In this document: in pieces, positions 22,841 through 25,110 of the stretch | Layout: each line of letters opens with the position of its first letter | How positions within the stretch are numbered: the first letter of the stretch is position 1 | Source of the DNA: a virus | DNA: 25,110 bases | IMG/VR virus record: IMGVR_UViG_3300010391_000857 | Location: 1-25,110 of that record | Direction: 5' to 3' (one strand) | Program-made: the position numbers and the translations under genes | The notes under the pieces: model-generated | What the model was told of the DNA's origin: nothing | The model's database searches: none | What the model saw: the letters and a program-made list of their open reading frames with translations, nothing else

Positions 22841-23290
22841 TTACTCTAATCCAGGTGTGGCCGATGCCGCATCTTGGAAAAGAATGTCATACGAGAGGAC
22901 AACTCCGTAGAGCGTCGCGTGGGGAACTTCCTCGATGGAGTCAATTTCCGCTCCCAACCAGCAACCCTCAACGCGCGTGCCCTCGCTCAGTGTCACAAAC
23001 AACCCGGCCAGCGCCCGCTTGACCTTCTGCGCCAATGTCTTCACGGTCTTATAGCTCATCGCGTAACAGAAGAACTGGAAACCCGCATTCTGTAAACCGG
23101 GGCTGCCGTCGAGCGTGCGAATCTGACTGCCAGAAACCTGCTGGTAGACGATGTACGGCAGGTTAACTTCCTTCGGAGCGATGCCAGAGAAGAGACCGTT
23201 CGTCTTGTCATTCCGCAGGCCGCCGGTCGTGAGCAGAGCCTTGATGGCTGCGTCGTTAGCAAGCAAATTCGTGAGCCCCTCGCTGAGCAT
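22841..23290 (-). CDS. Tail terminator / tail completion protein, DUF3168 family
   Basis: This is a 149-residue protein matching the DUF3168 pattern: GLTNLLANDAAIKALLTTGG at the start, then NGLFSGIAPKEVNLPYIVYQ, FQFFCYAMSYKTVKTLAQKV and late VPHATLYGVVLSYDILFQ. In known phages this family (gpU-like fold) forms the ring that ends tail polymerisation and joins the tail to the head neck. The ATG is one base after the stop of the gp10-like gene (TAAGATG). Gene order (adaptor, gp10-like, DUF3168, tube) is the standard siphovirus one, which supports the call. Confidence 0.88.
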   Translation of the reverse strand: MLSEGLTNLLANDAAIKALLTTGGLRNDKTNGLFSGIAPKEVNLPYIVYQQVSGSQIRTLDGSPGLQNAGFQFFCYAMSYKTVKTLAQKVKRALAGLFVTLSEGTRVEGCWLGAEIDSIEEVPHATLYGVVLSYDILFQDAASATPGLE

Positions 23291-23291
23291 C

Positions 23292-23771
23292 TTATTTCCT
23301 CAATTCCGCGATGGCTGAGCGGATAGATTCTGTTATCAACCCCAGAGCCTTCTGCACGGATGCGGCAAACGACGGGCGCATGAACGGACGCGCCGCCATC
23401 TTGCTAGTGCCGAATTCCAGGAAGCGTGCCACGCTAACGACCGGCACCGCGCCGCCGCTCTTCGCGCGCTTACCTGTCGAAACACCAATCGCTAGGCTCC
23501 CCCGTGAAACCGGATAATACTGCCGCCCGGCCGGGCCGATGTACGCCTTGCCTTCTTGGTTGTTCTTCTTGAGCTTCACCTTCATGTTGATGCGGTCTTT
23601 AAGCCAGCCCGATGCGCGCGGAGCAAAATCTATCATCGCCTGTTGAACAAGTTTGCCCGCTTGCACCAAAGACCTGCGGATAATCTTGTGAGCCGTCTTC
23701 TGCGGCATTTCCGCCAGCACGCGGTCGAGCTCCGCCATCCCCGTTAACTTGAAAGTAACAACTTCTGCCAT
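23292..23771 (-). CDS. HK97 gp10-like neck/tail completion protein
   Basis: This 159-residue basic protein fits the HK97 gp10 family: VTFKLTGMAELDRVLAEMPQ, then KTAHKIIRRSLVQAGKLVQQ and DFAPRASGWLKDRI, followed by a beta part (KAYIGPAGRQYYPVS, VPVVSVARFLEFGTSKMAAR) and PFMRPSF near the end. The YxxxLEFGT and PFMRPA-like pieces are family landmarks. Members sit at the head-tail joint or tail completion stage. It starts one base after the adaptor stop and ends one base before DUF3168, so it is coupled to both. Confidence 0.9.
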   Translation of the reverse strand: MAEVVTFKLTGMAELDRVLAEMPQKTAHKIIRRSLVQAGKLVQQAMIDFAPRASGWLKDRINMKVKLKKNNQEGKAYIGPAGRQYYPVSRGSLAIGVSTGKRAKSGGAVPVVSVARFLEFGTSKMAARPFMRPSFAASVQKALGLITESIRSAIAELRK

Positions 23772-23772
23772 A

Positions 23773-24141
23773 TTACACCGTCTGCGTCAGCGAAGATTCC
23801 GCGTGCTCCGTACACTTCAGAATCAGCATCTTGTTTCGCTCATCGGGGTTCAAAGCGCTCTCGATAAAGAAGAGCCTGCTCCCGAACAGAACGCGCATCC
23901 TCGCTGTGATTCGAATCCCAGGAGCATAGCGGATGGTTATCTGGTGCGTCACCGACGTCATCAGCGCTTGCGCCACTAGACTTTCCCGTCCCGATAATGC
24001 CTCAATGCTTGCCCAGCATTCCCAGACAACGGTATTCTCTCGGACGTCCGTACCGCCCGTGGAGTCCTGCGTCAACGTCGGCTGCACAATCTTGATGCGG
24101 TGCCGGAGCTTGCCAGCCTGAATTAATGTGGGTATCGGCAT
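23773..24141 (-). CDS. Head-tail adaptor / head closure protein (phage head-tail joining family)
   Basis: This 122-residue protein matches the SPP1 gp16-like head-tail joining family: IQAGKLRHRIKIVQPTLTQD near the start, then VWECWASIEALSGRESLVAQ, THQITIRYAPGIRITARMRV, LFGSRLFFIESALNPDERNK and a closing LILKCTE strand. These proteins close the connector channel after packaging and dock the tail. A GGGACGGA ribosome binding site precedes ATG 24141. It lies directly before the gp10-like gene (TAATATG). The expected partner, the connector, is encoded further upstream at the right edge of the window. Confidence 0.9.
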   Translation of the reverse strand: MPIPTLIQAGKLRHRIKIVQPTLTQDSTGGTDVRENTVVWECWASIEALSGRESLVAQALMTSVTHQITIRYAPGIRITARMRVLFGSRLFFIESALNPDERNKMLILKCTEHAESSLTQTV

Positions 24142-24153
24142 CGTTCCGTCCCT

Positions 24154-24528
24154 TTATACGGCGACGCGAATCGCAGCAATCTTGACCGCAGCATTGCTGG
24201 CCTGCACGAGCAGCGTACCGTTCGTCTGTCGCCATCCCGCCGTGCCCATAGGGCCGAGGAAGGAGATAACAGCGGTGACCCCCGCAGGAATCGAGTACGA
24301 CGTGATGTCCGCCACGCGGCCCAGGGAATCCGCGACGCTGGTCAGCGTCACCGTGCGGGCGACCGTATCCGTGTTGTGAAGCAGTAGAATCTCGCGCCCG
24401 GTTAGCGCAATCGAGTTCCCGTTTGCAACATCCGCAGCGGTCTCCACCAAGTTCAGCGCCGTGGCGTTCGGGAGAATCGCGGCCACGCCGTCTATTGGCA
24501 CAACGGAGGCAATCAGTGTCGGCGGCAT
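24154..24528 (-). CDS. Small conserved phage structural protein (unknown function)
   Basis: This 124-residue, nearly all-beta protein begins MPPTLIASVVPIDGVAAILP, then LVETAADVANGNSIALTGRE and ILLLHNTDTVARTVTLTSVA, and ends NAAVKIAAIRVAV. Proteins with this layout (ANGNSI, LLLHNTD, TVTLTSV and a closing IAAIRV) are frequent in phage neck regions as unnamed virion proteins; I recall the pattern but give no family name. The ATG is one base after a TAA (TAAGATG), the same junction form as other genes here, even though the upstream neighbour is now an endonuclease gene on the other strand. It probably sits in the head or neck. Confidence 0.72.
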   Translation of the reverse strand: MPPTLIASVVPIDGVAAILPNATALNLVETAADVANGNSIALTGREILLLHNTDTVARTVTLTSVADSLGRVADITSYSIPAGVTAVISFLGPMGTAGWRQTNGTLLVQASNAAVKIAAIRVAV

Positions 24529-24542
24529 CTTAGTCCATCCTG

Positions 24543-24551
24543 TGCTATACT
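24543..24551 (+). promoter_or_regulatory. Candidate extended -10 promoter for the plus-strand endonuclease gene
   Basis: The plus strand reads TGCTATACT, an extended -10 motif (TG-n-TATACT, five of six to consensus), 8 bases before the ATG at 24560. No good -35 is present. Transcription would start at about 24557-24559, leaving almost no leader. GAGGGG at 24552-24557 is a possible ribosome binding site if transcription starts further upstream. Confidence 0.35.
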
Positions 24552-24559
24552 GAGGGGTG

Positions 24560-24964
24560 ATGAATAAGCACGCTCGATATTCCGAAGACCCGGTCGCGGC
24601 TCGTGCGTATAACCGCGCCTGGTACGCCGCTCATACCATGAAGATTCGGCAATACTGGCTCAAGAAGAAGTACAAACTCACACCGGAATCTTACGCCGCG
24701 CTACTCGAACACCAACACGGCTGTTGTCCCTGCGGAGTACACTTCGTCGAGGATTCCTTCAATGACCAAACAAGACGTCGCAGAGAATCTCATGTTCCTA
24801 CCGTCGACCATGACCACGCCTGCTGTCCTAGCAAGAACTCCTGCGGCAAATGTGTGCGCGGTCTTCTCTGCTTCCGCTGTAATCGGTTGCTCGGCATCGC
24901 GCAGGATAATCCGCATTATCTGCCGCAATTCCTCATCGACTACTTAGCCTCGCGTAGGCTGTAA
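24560..24964 (+). CDS. Endonuclease VII-like HNH nuclease (homing-type)
   Basis: This 134-residue protein is the only plus-strand gene. It has the recombination endonuclease VII pattern: YKLTPESYAALLEHQHGC, first Cys pair Cys55/Cys58, then TVDHDHAC with the His/Asp active site at 82-86, a CPSKNSCGKC stretch, VRGLLCFRCNRLLG with Cys104/Cys107 and Asn108, and a closing YLPQFLIDYLASRR. Phage enzymes of this type resolve DNA junctions or act as homing nucleases. I prefer ATG 24560 over the GTG at 24557. Its 3' end overlaps the end of the connector gene on the other strand by 21 bases, and its start is 31 bases from the start of the 124-residue gene, so it is wedged between two neck genes. That placement suggests a mobile nuclease rather than a core gene. 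Confidence 0.87.
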   Translation: MNKHARYSEDPVAARAYNRAWYAAHTMKIRQYWLKKKYKLTPESYAALLEHQHGCCPCGVHFVEDSFNDQTRRRRESHVPTVDHDHACCPSKNSCGKCVRGLLCFRCNRLLGIAQDNPHYLPQFLIDYLASRRL

Positions 24965-25110
24965 ATCATATACTTTGTGATTCCAAAGCAAGTTCTGAAC
25001 GTGCGTCGGAATCTCTTGCAAACCCAGCGGCGAGACGGCCTCGCGGTGCTCGTGCCAGGCGGCGACAAGCTGCATAATCGCGGTAATCATGCCCTGTCGC
25101 CCGGAGGTCA
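24944..25110 (-). CDS. Head-tail connector protein, gp6-like (C-terminal part only)
   Basis: Translating the right edge on the minus strand gives 54 residues and a TAA at 24946-24944: MITAIMQLVAAWHEHREAVS, then GLQEIPTHVQNLLWNHKVYD and a short tail LQPTRG. This is the usual end of gp6-like connector proteins (a helix with LVAxWxExREAV, then IPxxVxxLLWxxR). It would be the first gene of the neck set, ahead of the adaptor and gp10-like genes. The rest lies outside the window. The last residues are read from DNA that is also the antisense of the endonuclease gene, so the end of this protein may have been altered by that insertion. Confidence 0.85.
   Translation of the reverse strand, partial: TSGRQGMITAIMQLVAAWHEHREAVSPLGLQEIPTHVQNLLWNHKVYDLQPTRG

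Noticed and set aside
1-25110. CRISPR array, tRNA genes, insertion sequence, integrase or attachment site
   Set aside because: I found no regularly spaced repeats, cloverleaf folds, transposase or integrase motifs on either strand.

Overview
The window is the tail-morphogenesis half of a long-tailed, non-contractile (siphovirus-type) phage or prophage. Almost everything reads on the minus strand, so the gene order runs from high to low coordinates. There is no tail sheath or contractile baseplate gene, and a tape measure protein of about 1020 residues is present. The tail-tip set (DUF2460, DUF2163, NlpC/P60 and a large gpJ-like tip protein) is the kind seen in gene transfer agents and siphoviruses of Gram-negative bacteria. 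The sequence is fairly GC-rich. Nothing identifies the host, and no integrase, lysis, capsid or packaging gene is visible.

Layout in transcription order. First comes the end of a head-tail connector (25110-24944), a small structural protein, a head-tail adaptor, an HK97 gp10-like protein, a DUF3168 tail terminator and the tail tube protein (down to 22373). Next are the two overlapping tail assembly chaperone frames, joined by a probable -1 ribosomal frameshift at CCCTTTA, and the tape measure protein. The tip block follows (18357-10828): DUF2460, DUF2163, a small Cys-rich protein, NlpC/P60 and a 1440-residue tip protein. A fibre block comes after it (10828-3910): a repeat-rich fibre, three tandem paralogues, a 97-residue protein, and a second fibre whose gene is split by a small group I intron. 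Last is an accessory block: two glycosyltransferase genes separated by a GIY-YIG endonuclease gene, then a secreted PEGA-collagen protein that runs off the left edge.

The structural genes are packed tightly. Many junctions are TAATG or TAAGATG, which suggests translational coupling along one long transcript. Three endonuclease genes break the pattern. Two are GIY-YIG/NUMOD3 genes on the minus strand (5313-6029 and 2160-2870). The third is an endonuclease VII-like HNH gene on the plus strand (24560-24964), the only plus-strand gene seen.

The strongest unexpected signal is the ORF-less group I intron at 5293-5075. Its P1 to P9 helices can be drawn by hand, and splicing restores a fibre N-terminus that otherwise has no start codon. 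Other points of interest are the frameshift signal with its stem-loop, domains shared between neighbouring tail proteins, large insertions in the tip proteins, and the glycosylation/PEGA-collagen cargo at the end of the tail operon.
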